A stretch of 15,810 nucleotides of DNA from Chloroflexota bacterium (GCA_005883775.1 VBEU01000085.1:1-15810); one strand, 5' to 3'; numbered from the stretch's first letter, positions 1-6,833 are shown. The notes: generated by a model from the letters alone, not told the origin. A program made the numbers and translations.

Positions 1-2
1 CC

Positions 3-866
3 CTCGACGACCCCGGCGCGTTCGGGACCGAGCACAACGATTCGCTCGCGGTCCGCGACCTCGGCTGGCTCCTCCCGTGGGCGGAGACCGCGCAGGAGGC
101 AATGGACCTCGCGCTCATGGCGTGGCGCGTGGGCGAGGACAAGCGAGTGTCTCTGCCCGTCGCGATCGGTCTCGACGGCGCGTTCCTCACCCACTCCCAG
201 CAGATCGTGAAGATCCCGACCCAGGCCGCCGTGAACAAGTTCCTGCCGCGCTTCGACCTCGGCGACCGGCTCCTTCACCCAGACAATCCGATCACCATCG
301 CGCCGCAGGTCGACCAGGACTGGCTCATGGAGATCCGCATGCAGAACGACCAGGCGATGCGGAAGGCGCACGATGTGGTCAGCGAAGCGCACGCCGAGTT
401 CAAACAGCTCTTCGGCCGTGGCGGAGACAGTCCGTTCCTGGACGAGTACATGACCGATGACGCGGAATATGTGGTCTTCGGGCAGGGCACGCTCGCGCTG
501 CCGATGAAGGTCGCGATCCGCCGCCTCCGCAAGGAGGGCCACAAGGTCGGGCTCGTGCGCCTCAAGTGGTTCCGGCCGTTCCCGACCCAGGAGATCGTGA
601 AGAGCCTCTCGCGCTTCAAGGCCGTGGGCATCATCGACCGTGACTACAGCTTCGGCTCGCCGCACTACGGAGGAGTCCTCTACAACGAGGTCCGTTCGGC
701 GCTCTACTCGCAGGAGAAGCGCCCGACCATCGTCGGGTTCATCGCCGGTCTCGGCGGCCGCGAGATCGAGCAGCCCATGGCGACTGAGATCTTCGAGAAG
801 ACAAAGGCCGCCGCGAGCGACATCAAGTCCGGTGACATCTGTCACTGGATCGGCGTAAGGAGCTAG
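3..866 (+). CDS. porA: Pyruvate:ferredoxin oxidoreductase, alpha subunit (5' end missing)
   Basis: The frame is open from the window edge, so the N-terminal part is missing; about 287 residues remain. The product with PorB oxidises pyruvate and CoA to acetyl-CoA and CO2, passing electrons to ferredoxin in the cytoplasm. The visible part begins with a block typical of the PorA pyrimidine-binding domain (H-N-D-S near residues 11-14, then RDLGW). Further on come a glycine-rich FGQGT segment and a domain with VGLVRLKWFRPFP, characteristic of the alpha subunit of 2-oxoacid:ferredoxin oxidoreductases. It is followed directly by porB with no gap, so the two are surely co-transcribed. Substrate choice (pyruvate rather than another 2-oxoacid) is inferred from overall resemblance; a related 2-oxoacid is possible. 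Confidence 0.9.
   Translation, partial: LDDPGAFGTEHNDSLAVRDLGWLLPWAETAQEAMDLALMAWRVGEDKRVSLPVAIGLDGAFLTHSQQIVKIPTQAAVNKFLPRFDLGDRLLHPDNPITIAPQVDQDWLMEIRMQNDQAMRKAHDVVSEAHAEFKQLFGRGGDSPFLDEYMTDDAEYVVFGQGTLALPMKVAIRRLRKEGHKVGLVRLKWFRPFPTQEIVKSLSRFKAVGIIDRDYSFGSPHYGGVLYNEVRSALYSQEKRPTIVGFIAGLGGREIEQPMATEIFEKTKAAASDIKSGDICHWIGVRS
857..862 (+). promoter_or_regulatory. Ribosome binding site of porB
   Basis: AAGGAG lies inside the last codons of porA. It is 6 bases before the ATG at 869 but only 3 bases before the GTG at 866, which favours the ATG as the porB start. Confidence 0.75.
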
Positions 867-868
867 TG

Positions 869-1915
869 ATGGCAGTTGAAACGACGGCGCTTCCTCCGAT
901 CAAGGGCATCAAGGACGTCCCGTACGACGAGCTCTTCGTCTCCGGACACCGCACCTGCCAGGGATGCGAGTCCGCGCTCGTCATGCGACACATGGTCAAG
1001 GCCTCCGGTCCACGCACCATCGTCCTCGGGTCGACCGGGTGCATGTACGTCGCGAACACCACCTACTACACGACGCCGTGGGTCGTGCCCTGGATGCACA
1101 CGCAGCTCGGAGCGTCCGGTTCCGCGGCGCTCGGCACCGCCGCCGGGCTCAAAGTCCTGATGCGCAAGGGCAAGCTCAAGAACGAGAAGATCAACGTCAT
1201 CGCTTTCTGCGGTGACGGCGGCGGCGCGGACATGGGCCTCGGCGCCATCTCGGCGACGCTCACACACAAGGACTACAACTGCCTCGTCCTGCTCTACGAC
1301 AACGAGTCGTACGCGAACACCGACATCCAGCTCTCGAGCCAGACGCCGTACGGTGCGGTGACGACGTTCTCGCCATCTGGCTCGAAGAAGCGCCTCATGC
1401 ACACCCGCTGGAAGAAGAACGTGCCCGGAATGCTGGCTGCCGGCCATCCCGAGTCGCGCTACATCGCGGCGGGATGCGCCGCGTACGCAGTGGATCTCAT
1501 GAACAAGATCCGCAAGGCGCTCGAGCTTGGCGGGCCAACGTTCGTCCACACCCTCGACCCGTGCCCGAAGGGGTGGGACTACCACCCGCAGTACTCGCAG
1601 GAGCTCGGTCACCTCGCCGTCGAGTGCGGGATCTGGCCGCTCTACGAGGTCATCGATGGCGTCTGCAACCTCACCGGGCCGACACGGCAGATCGCCGAGG
1701 GCCGCAAGAAGCGCAAGCCCGTCTACGAGTATCTGAAGCGACAGGGACGCTTCGCGCACTTCGCCGAAGAGGACGTGGAGCACTTCCAGCACGAGGTCGA
1801 CAAGATGTGGACCGAGTGGCTCATCCCGGGCGTGATCCCCTTCACCGTCGCGGCCAGGGACCAGACGATCCTCAAGATCGATAAGAAACCACTCCACGAG
1901 CAGAAGACCGCCTAA
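869..1915 (+). CDS. porB: Pyruvate:ferredoxin oxidoreductase, beta subunit
   Basis: A protein of 348 residues that carries the thiamine diphosphate site of the enzyme. The TPP/Mg motif is visible as GDGGGADMGLGA near residues 115-126, followed by DNESYANTD. Cysteines for a 4Fe-4S cluster include a C-x-x-C (CQGC) near residue 30 and later cysteines such as that in LDPCPKGW. Length is usual for the family. An in-frame GTG at 866 overlaps the porA stop, but Shine-Dalgarno spacing favours the ATG at 869. A terminator hairpin follows 22 bases after the stop, so porB is the last gene of its operon. No gamma or delta (ferredoxin) subunit follows; it could lie upstream of the window or be absent, as in two-subunit enzymes. 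Confidence 0.93.
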   Translation: MAVETTALPPIKGIKDVPYDELFVSGHRTCQGCESALVMRHMVKASGPRTIVLGSTGCMYVANTTYYTTPWVVPWMHTQLGASGSAALGTAAGLKVLMRKGKLKNEKINVIAFCGDGGGADMGLGAISATLTHKDYNCLVLLYDNESYANTDIQLSSQTPYGAVTTFSPSGSKKRLMHTRWKKNVPGMLAAGHPESRYIAAGCAAYAVDLMNKIRKALELGGPTFVHTLDPCPKGWDYHPQYSQELGHLAVECGIWPLYEVIDGVCNLTGPTRQIAEGRKKRKPVYEYLKRQGRFAHFAEEDVEHFQHEVDKMWTEWLIPGVIPFTVAARDQTILKIDKKPLHEQKTA

Positions 1916-1936
1916 AACAGCCTCCGCTGGTGAACG

Positions 1937-1960
1937 AGGGCCCGCCGGAAGGCGGGCCCT
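1937..1960 (+). terminator. Rho-independent terminator after porB
   Basis: A perfect 10-bp stem, almost all G-C (left arm 1937-1946, right arm 1951-1960), closes a GGAA tetraloop of the GNRA type. It begins 22 bases after the porB stop. The downstream T-run is weak (ACTCGTTT), as is common in GC-rich genomes. The next gene starts about 200 bases further on. Confidence 0.8.
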
Positions 1961-1973
1961 ACTCGTTTAGCTC

Positions 1974-1987
1974 TTCTCGTTCGAGAA
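1974..1987. repeat. Short perfect palindrome in the gap 1961-2165
   Basis: TTCTCG-TT-CGAGAA is a perfect 6-bp inverted repeat with a 2-base spacer. It could be an operator or chance. The rest of the gap 1961-2165 shows no convincing gene, RNA or promoter; GC-rich self-complementary stretches near 2085-2105 are unremarkable at this composition. Confidence 0.25.
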
Positions 1988-2165
1988 CCACGGCGAAGAC
2001 GTCGGCGCGAAGCGGACCAACAACATCTCGACGCGACCGACAACCGCGAAAGCCGCGTGTACGACGTAAGCGGCTAGGCGAGCTTCGCCGCGTCGCCGCG
2101 GCCCTGGAGCGAACCCCCTTCGCGACCCGGATGAGACAAGCTAACCAGCCTTTCTGATCCGGCCC

Positions 2166-2948
2166 TTGAGCGTCGCGCGTATCGTCGGGTTCGTGCTTCT
2201 CCGACTCCTATGGTGCCTCGCGGCTTTTGCGATCGCATGCGGCGCGCCCGCGACGCTGGCGGAGCCTTCCCCAACGGAGCTCCTCCAGAAAGCGAGCGCA
2301 AATCTCAAGGACGCCAAGACCGCTCACATCGACGGGACCGGCAGCTTTTCGATCAGCAGCGGTCTCAACATCTCTTTCGACTTCAAGCTGAACGGCGACG
2401 TCGAGATCCCGGACAAATCTCGCCTCACCACCGATATGTCCTTGCTCGGGCAATCCGTATCCGTCGACACGATCACGATCGGCGGACGGACGTTCAGCAA
2501 GGGCCTGACCGGCAGCGGCTGGAGCGAGTCGGCCGCGAACGACCCGCAGGGCGCCGTCCTCGACCCGCTGGGCCAGACCGACCTCTCGGCCGTCACCACG
2601 GTCACCGAGGTGGACCGCCCGGTCATCGACGGCCGGAATACGCGGCACCTCTCGTACACCATCGATCAGAGCAAGCTTGTTGAGAAGATGAAGAGCTCGC
2701 AATCGGGCACGACGCCCACCCTCACCGTGTCGGGCGCGACCGGCAGAGGCGAGATCTGGATCCGTACCGATGACAACCAGATCGTGCGCCAGCTCGTGAC
2801 CCTTTCCGTGGACATGGCCGGTGACATTGGCATTCCGAGCGCATCGCCGACCTCCGGCAAGGGCGCGTTCGAAATCTCGTTCGATCTCAAGTTCAGCCAC
2901 CTGGGAGAGCCCGTCTCTCCGGCCATCACCGCACCTCCGACGCAGTAA
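2166..2948 (+). CDS. LppX/LprG/LprA-like lipoprotein
   Basis: A predicted exported protein of 260 residues. The first 30 residues form a signal sequence with a hydrophobic core ending in AIACGA. C25 could be a lipid-modified cysteine, although the lipobox is imperfect (Ala at -3). The mature part resembles the LppX/LprAFG family, a LolA-like fold that binds lipids or glycolipids at the outer face of the membrane in actinobacteria. Shared traits are the LLQKASANLKDAKTAHIDGT opening helix, repeated beta strands, a W followed by a DP segment near residues 118-140, and a late GEIWIRTDDNQIV segment. The start is uncertain: TTG at 2166, or GTG at 2193, which still leaves a shorter signal sequence; neither has a good Shine-Dalgarno. 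It stands alone between two gaps. The ligand cannot be told from sequence. Confidence 0.75.
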   Translation: MSVARIVGFVLLRLLWCLAAFAIACGAPATLAEPSPTELLQKASANLKDAKTAHIDGTGSFSISSGLNISFDFKLNGDVEIPDKSRLTTDMSLLGQSVSVDTITIGGRTFSKGLTGSGWSESAANDPQGAVLDPLGQTDLSAVTTVTEVDRPVIDGRNTRHLSYTIDQSKLVEKMKSSQSGTTPTLTVSGATGRGEIWIRTDDNQIVRQLVTLSVDMAGDIGIPSASPTSGKGAFEISFDLKFSHLGEPVSPAITAPPTQ

Positions 2949-3061
2949 GCGCGGCTGCGCGTAGCCCGCGATACATCCGCACCGGATAAAGGCCGACGGC
3001 GGCCGCGTCAAACGGGTGGTCGTGCCGTGCCCGTGTCGACCCTAGGTTGCCCTCAACCACT

Positions 3062-3068
3062 AAGGAGG
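3062..3068 (+). promoter_or_regulatory. Strong ribosome binding site
   Basis: AAGGAGG is a full Shine-Dalgarno, 7 bases before the ATG at 3076. It is the best ribosome binding site on the plus strand here and argues that the short gene after it is real and well translated. Confidence 0.8.
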
Positions 3069-3075
3069 GTCAGAC

Positions 3076-3402
3076 ATGAAAAAGCTCGCTCTCGCGATCG
3101 GTCTAGGTGCATTCGTCGTGTTCAGCGCTTCCGCGAACTCGCTTGCGGCCTCTCGCATCGACACGGCCTCGGGGGTCGTAGCGATCCGCGACAGCCGGAT
3201 CGCGTGGTCGGTCACCGGGACCAGCGCGCGGCTCCTCTTCCTGAACGAGGCGCTATATCCCGAGACGACCGGGACAGCCGCCGTCACGGCCTCGCCCGGG
3301 GCTCACGGCGACCAGGAACGAAGCGACATGGCGCAGCCTTACGCCATCAGCACGGACACGCAACGGCTCTTCTGCGAGGGTGACATCTGTCTTGTGCCCT
3401 GA
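3076..3402 (+). CDS. Small secreted protein of unknown function
   Basis: A protein of 108 residues. It begins MKKLALAIGLG, a classic Sec signal peptide with a likely cut near residues 24-25 after a small-residue stretch. The mature part is about 84 residues with no family I recognise. Its only two cysteines (C98 and C103, in FCEGDIC) sit at the very C-terminus and could form a small disulfide loop outside the cell. A full Shine-Dalgarno precedes it and a clear terminator follows 28 bases after its stop, so it looks like a single-gene transcript. Function is unknown. Confidence 0.75.
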   Translation: MKKLALAIGLGAFVVFSASANSLAASRIDTASGVVAIRDSRIAWSVTGTSARLLFLNEALYPETTGTAAVTASPGAHGDQERSDMAQPYAISTDTQRLFCEGDICLVP

Positions 3403-3429
3403 CGGACGAGCACTCACCCCAACCCAGCC

Positions 3430-3462
3430 GAAGGCCGGTGACCCTGTGGATCACCGGCCTTC
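3430..3462 (+). terminator. Rho-independent terminator after the small secreted protein
   Basis: A perfect 12-bp GC-rich stem (left arm 3430-3441, right arm 3451-3462) has a 9-base loop and is followed by a weak T-rich tract (CGACTTTCCC). It lies 28 bases after the stop at 3402. A GTG inside the hairpin at 3438 is in frame with the next gene but is an unlikely start for that reason. Confidence 0.75.
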
Positions 3463-3472
3463 CGACTTTCCC

Positions 3473-3478
3473 TAGGAT
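3473..3478 (+). promoter_or_regulatory. Candidate -10 element for a leaderless transcript
   Basis: TAGGAT fits the TAnnnT form of a -10 box and ends 7 bases before the ATG at 3486, the distance expected if transcription begins at the start codon itself. There is no Shine-Dalgarno before that ATG. No convincing -35 is seen; that region is the preceding terminator. Confidence 0.3.
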
Positions 3479-3485
3479 TCCGCGC

Positions 3486-4124
3486 ATGGGCTTTCTGGCG
3501 GGACTCATCTGGGGCGTCCTGATCGCCGCGGCTACCGTCGCGCTCGAGCACTACGGGCCATCGAGCGAACCGCTGCACATCAGCTTGAGCGGGAACGGAG
3601 CGACCGCGGTCCCGGTGATGTTTGTGCCGCTCGCGATTTTCTGGGGCTGGTCATGGATCGCGAACGCGTATTCGGGACGCAGCGTCGTGCCGATGGCCGC
3701 TTACACGCTTGCGCTCTTCGTAGGTGTCAGCCTGATCGGCCCGGCCGATGCGTACTTCTTCCCGCAGGGCACCGCCGCGTTCGGGGTCAACGACTTTGTC
3801 GGCGGTCTGCTGCAGGGCACCTTATTCGTGGGCTTCGTGGCGATCGTCGCCGCGCCGATCTATTGGGTGCTCCGGTCGCGGGTAGGAGCGACCCGAATAC
3901 TCATCTGGTTGCTCTATCTCGTGAGCCTCGCGATCGCTGCCTTTGTTGCGGGATTAGGAACGATCGTGGCCGGTGGCCTCGTCGCCGGCGTCGCAAGCGC
4001 CCATGCCTGGCAGCGTCAGGGGGGACGCACCCTCATCGCGATCATCGTGATCGTGATCATGGCGATCGCAGTGTTCGGTATCCCCTACGTGCAGGCAAAC
4101 GGCCTTTCGGCCCCGCGCTTCTAG
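3486..4124 (+). CDS. Integral membrane protein of unknown function
   Basis: A protein of 212 residues with about six predicted membrane helices, near residues 1-21, 43-62, 67-88, 103-128, 134-168 (perhaps two) and 180-202. Short charged loops lie between them. I recognise no family. The frame opens at GTG 3438 inside the preceding terminator; ATG 3486 begins right at the first hydrophobic segment and has a -10-like box just upstream, so it was chosen. Two of its leucines use the rare codon TTA (codons 113 and 157), unlike its neighbours. Its TAG stop shares a CTAG palindrome with the stop of rpsR on the other strand, so the two genes converge with a 4-base overlap. Confidence 0.75.
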   Translation: MGFLAGLIWGVLIAAATVALEHYGPSSEPLHISLSGNGATAVPVMFVPLAIFWGWSWIANAYSGRSVVPMAAYTLALFVGVSLIGPADAYFFPQGTAAFGVNDFVGGLLQGTLFVGFVAIVAAPIYWVLRSRVGATRILIWLLYLVSLAIAAFVAGLGTIVAGGLVAGVASAHAWQRQGGRTLIAIIVIVIMAIAVFGIPYVQANGLSAPRF

Positions 4125-4642
4125 CTGGTCGCGGGCTCGCTCGGCGCGGGTGCCGGTGCGGGTGCCTGAGCCGGAGACGGAGCGTCGCGTCGCGGGAACG
4201 GGGCGCCCGCCGGACGGAACTCACCGGCCGGACGGAACGGAGGACGCTCCGGCTTTGGCGGCGGAGGACCGCCCGCCATGGCACGCGCCTGCGGGGACAT
4301 GAGCCCGCGCACGTGATCCGCGGTGTACGGAAGCATGGCCATCAGCCGAGCCCGCTTGAGCGCGGTGGTCAGCATGCGCTGGTGCTTCGCGCACGTTCCG
4401 CTCTTGCGACGCGGATCGATCTTGCCTCGGTCGCTGATGTATCTGCGGATACGGCCGACGTCCTTGTAGTCGATCTTCTGGACCTTATCGACGCAGAACG
4501 TGCAGACCTTGCGCCGGGGTCGACGGAGGCCTGGAGGCCCGCCGTACCGACCGCCGGATCCGCCGGCGCCCGATGGACCATCGCGCCGCGGACCACGTGA
4601 GGGGCCCGAGCGCGGGCCGCTGTCTGAAATCTCTTGGCTCAT
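4121..4642 (-). CDS. rpsR: 30S ribosomal protein S18 with long N- and C-terminal extensions
   Basis: A protein of 173 residues, about twice the usual S18. The core (residues 43-112) is plain: RKVCTFC, then IDYKD, RRYISDRGKI, GTCAKHQR and RARLMAMLPY. C47, C50, C84 and H87 make it the zinc-binding C+ form. S18 sits on the small-subunit platform beside S6. The first 42 residues are rich in Gly, Pro, Arg and Ser. The last 60 or so are rich in Pro and Ala and end in an AP repeat; both look disordered. AGGAG overlaps the ssb stop, 6 bases before the ATG. It is the last gene of rpsF-ssb-rpsR; the rplI gene that often follows is absent. Confidence 0.93.
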   Translation of the reverse strand: MSQEISDSGPRSGPSRGPRRDGPSGAGGSGGRYGGPPGLRRPRRKVCTFCVDKVQKIDYKDVGRIRRYISDRGKIDPRRKSGTCAKHQRMLTTALKRARLMAMLPYTADHVRGLMSPQARAMAGGPPPPKPERPPFRPAGEFRPAGAPFPRRDAPSPAQAPAPAPAPSEPATS

Positions 4643-4651
4643 CGTTCGCTC

Positions 4652-4993
4652 CTAGAAGGGGATCTCGTCGGGATCGAAGGTCTTCTCGCCCTCGGGCCCG
4701 CGCGCGGGCGCCGCGTTGTCGCTTGCCACGGCGCCTTCGCGGTCGCGCCGCGGGTCGAGCATCTGGAAGTCGCTCGCGCTGATGTCAAGGCTCAGGCGCT
4801 CCTTGCCTTCGCGATCGGTGTAGGTACGGGGGGTAAAGCGCCCCTCGATGTAGACGAGGCGACCCTTCTGGATCCACTGCTGCGCCCGCTCCGCGAGCGT
4901 CGACCAGCAGCTGACGCGGTACTTGGGGGTCATCCGGAGCTCGGGGTCCCGTCCGACGTTGCCGATGATGACGATCTTGCTTACTGAGGCCAC
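4652..4993 (-). CDS. ssb: Single-stranded DNA-binding protein with an internal gap in the OB fold
   Basis: A protein of 113 residues that would coat single-stranded DNA in replication and repair. The family start (residues 1-25, SKIVIIGNVGRDPELRMTPK) and the later OB-fold part (YRVSCWSTLAERAQQW, KGRLVYIEGRFTPRTYTD) are clear. The tail ends in DPDEIPF, the acidic tip that binds partner proteins. Between K25 and Y26 about 29 residues found in other SSBs are missing. By E. coli numbering these are roughly residues 26-54, including Trp40 and Trp54, which stack on DNA. The gap is in frame. The start is GTG, 4 bases after the rpsF stop, with AAGGGA upstream. It is either a deeply shortened SSB or a sequence or assembly deletion of about 87 bases. 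Confidence 0.88.
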   Translation of the reverse strand: MASVSKIVIIGNVGRDPELRMTPKYRVSCWSTLAERAQQWIQKGRLVYIEGRFTPRTYTDREGKERLSLDISASDFQMLDPRRDREGAVASDNAAPARGPEGEKTFDPDEIPF

Positions 4994-4997
4994 GATG

Positions 4998-5285
4998 TCA
5001 CTCGTCCCTTCTCACTACGAGGTGGCGGAGGATGTCTTCCGTGAGGCGTATGGTGCGCTCGAGCTCGCGGGCTTGGGTCGTGGGCAATGAAAATTCGAGG
5101 ACGCCGTACTGGCCGTCACGGTGGTGGGCGACCTCGTAGGCGAGCCGGCGCTTCTGGTTCGGAACGACCTTCTCGACCTTGCCACCGAGGTTGGCGATGG
5201 TCTGCTGGATTCGCTCGCTCACCGCGCCGAGGCGCTCTTCGTCGATGGTCGGAGGACAGAGATACATGAGCTCGTACGGTCGCAT
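4998..5285 (-). CDS. rpsF: 30S ribosomal protein S6
   Basis: A protein of 95 residues, the normal size, starting MRPYELMYLCPP as usual for bS6. It continues with a GGKVEKVVPNQKRRLAYEV segment and RLTEDILRHLVVRRDE at the end. S6 pairs with S18 on the 30S platform, matching the shared operon. An ATG 24 bases further upstream (5309) is in frame, but it would add residues not found in the family. The AAGGAAG lying between the two ATGs then serves as ribosome binding site for 5285, with a rather long spacing of about 12. It is first in the operon and divergent from the cupin gene at 5420. Confidence 0.92.
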   Translation of the reverse strand: MRPYELMYLCPPTIDEERLGAVSERIQQTIANLGGKVEKVVPNQKRRLAYEVAHHRDGQYGVLEFSLPTTQARELERTIRLTEDILRHLVVRRDE

Positions 5286-5315
5286 TCTTTGACAGTTCTT
5301 CCTTTCCATGGGCTT

Positions 5316-5367
5316 GCCGCGGACCTTTGGCCCGGGGCGAAAAGGCGCCGCGCCCAGAAGGCACGGC
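5316..5367 (-). promoter_or_regulatory. Possible S6:S18 autoregulatory leader hairpin
   Basis: The rpsF leader can fold into a long hairpin. 5367-5362 pairs with 5321-5316, and 5361-5358 with 5327-5324, leaving a UC bulge on the 3' side just before CG. GGGCG at 5355-5351 pairs with CGCCC at 5339-5335 inside. A CCG trinucleotide beside a bulge on the 3' strand is the feature of the known S6:S18 binding motif found upstream of rpsF in many bacteria. GC-rich sequence folds readily, so this stays tentative. Confidence 0.35.
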
Positions 5368-5419
5368 GTTATGAGATGCGACCAGTGTATGGGACTCGGC
5401 AGCAGAATGCATCGGTTTC

Positions 5420-6058
5420 ATGGAGATCGGCAAGGGCTTGAGCGACCTGGGACCCGACGGGACGCGCGAATGCGAGCGCTGCGGCCTGCCGATGATGCCG
5501 GTGGCCGAAAGCGAGGGTTTGGTCACGCTCGAATGCGCCAACCGCCATCGTCACACCGTGCCGTTACCCTCTGACCTCGCTGGGCGAGAACGAGTCCGGA
5601 CCTGGATCATGCGGCGTGGTGCGCAGTTGCACGTCCAGCACGAGCGCTGGGAGGCCGAGGAGGAATACCAGAGAGCGATGGAGAAGAAGGAGCCGAGGCT
5701 GATCCGGCCCTCCGATCGTCACCAGCAGACCGGACAGACCGCGGGGATGATCCGCGAGGAAGCCGTCCGCACAGAGGGGTTGTGGGTCGGAGTGGTTCGC
5801 ACCGAGGCCGGCCGTTCATCGAGCTGGCACCACCACGGCGGGCACGAGTCCGTCATCTACGTGATCGCGGGCCAGGTCCATCTCGAGTGCGGACCTGGAG
5901 GGAAGACGAAGTTCCACGCTCGTGAGGGGGACTGCATCTTCCTGCCGCCAGGAGAGATCCACCGCGAGGGGAACGACGGGCTCGAGGAATCGGAAATCGT
6001 CGTCGTCCGATCTGGCCGCGGCGAGCTCGTGGTGAACGTCGCGGGACCCGCGGCCTAG
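5420..6058 (+). CDS. Zinc-ribbon-like / cupin fusion protein
   Basis: A protein of 212 residues in two parts. The first 45 residues hold C18, C21, C39, H43 and H45, a layout suggesting a small metal-binding ribbon. A charged helical linker (about 60-115) follows. Residues 125-205 form a cupin barrel. Motif 1 has G131, then H137, H139 and E143. Motif 2 matches G-x5-P-x-G-x2-H-x3-N exactly (G170 to N185, with H181). These residues would bind one metal ion, so the protein could be an enzyme or a small-molecule sensor; no substrate can be named. The start is ATG 5420 without a Shine-Dalgarno. Leu49 uses the rare TTA codon. The next gene starts 10 bases after its stop, so the two probably form an operon. 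Confidence 0.8.
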   Translation: MEIGKGLSDLGPDGTRECERCGLPMMPVAESEGLVTLECANRHRHTVPLPSDLAGRERVRTWIMRRGAQLHVQHERWEAEEEYQRAMEKKEPRLIRPSDRHQQTGQTAGMIREEAVRTEGLWVGVVRTEAGRSSSWHHHGGHESVIYVIAGQVHLECGPGGKTKFHAREGDCIFLPPGEIHREGNDGLEESEIVVVRSGRGELVVNVAGPAA

Positions 6059-6068
6059 CGGGACTTCT

Positions 6069-6833
6069 GTGCCACCCCCACTCGACGATCTCGCGATCGT
6101 CGCGGTCGGCGAACCCAGCCTCTCGCGCAGCCACGCCCTCTATGGACTGCTCCGGCGCGAGCAAGCGATCGCGACAGCAGAGCCCTCGTCTCCTCGGTCC
6201 GAGGTTTCCCGCGCCCTCGACTTCGCGCAGGCCGCCTTCGGCGATCTCGTGGGTATCCTTGTCGGACGAGAGGACAGCCTTCTCGACAGCGGCCGCGATG
6301 GCGACTGGACTCTCCGCGATGTCCTGCGGCACGCCATCGCCGTCGAGATCCGATACGCAGCGCAGGTGCACTACTCGGCTACACGCATCGAGGGTGACCC
6401 CGTGAAGATTCCACCCAGTCTCCTTCCTTGCGACCGCTTGTCGCCACCCGAGCCGGAGTTCGCTCGTGCGCGCTACGGCGGCATACGCGAGCTCCTCGAA
6501 CTGCTCGCCGCGGCTCGCGCGGCCAGCGACGAGGGCCTCGCGCACGTTTCAGATTCCTCGCTGGGCCGGCCGTCGTTCTGGGGCGAGCGGCTGCTCGACG
6601 TCCGGATGCGTCTTCACCAGATCGCGGTCCACCTAACAGAAACCTCGATCCAGATCGAGAAGATCGTGGGCGGCAGCGGCGACCTTCGAGCGATCGTCCG
6701 GCACTGCTGCAGGACGAGGGGACTACACGAACGATGGAGCCCAGCGGAGGAACGCGCGCGCCTAGACGGGTCCTATCGCGCTCTCTCCAGCCAATCTCGG
6801 CCGGTGCCGGAGGAGGGACTCGAACCCTCATAG
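6069..6833 (+). CDS. DinB-like four-helix-bundle protein
   Basis: A protein of 254 residues. From about residue 45 it reads as a DinB/YfiT-type helical bundle: DGDWTLRDVLRHAIAVEIR contains the typical W-x3-D-x3-H pattern, and RLHQIAVHLTETSIQIEK near residues 178-195 supplies the later histidines. Members bind a metal through three histidines; many act as thiol-dependent transferases, but the role here is unknown. The start is GTG 10 bases after the cupin stop, with only a weak GGGA before it. The last 30 bases of the frame run antisense through the 3' half of tRNA-Leu, giving an EEGLEPS end. No earlier stop exists, so either the protein really ends so or it was altered at the tRNA. Confidence 0.7.
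   Translation: MPPPLDDLAIVAVGEPSLSRSHALYGLLRREQAIATAEPSSPRSEVSRALDFAQAAFGDLVGILVGREDSLLDSGRDGDWTLRDVLRHAIAVEIRYAAQVHYSATRIEGDPVKIPPSLLPCDRLSPPEPEFARARYGGIRELLELLAAARAASDEGLAHVSDSSLGRPSFWGERLLDVRMRLHQIAVHLTETSIQIEKIVGGSGDLRAIVRHCCRTRGLHERWSPAEERARLDGSYRALSSQSRPVPEEGLEPS

Noticed and set aside
863..1897. 344-codon open frame on the minus strand across porB
   Set aside because: It is an antisense shadow caused by high G+C at codon position 3; porB on the plus strand has clear motifs.
3438..3485. GTG start at 3438 for the membrane protein
   Set aside because: It lies within the terminator hairpin and adds 16 residues that do not look like a membrane protein start.
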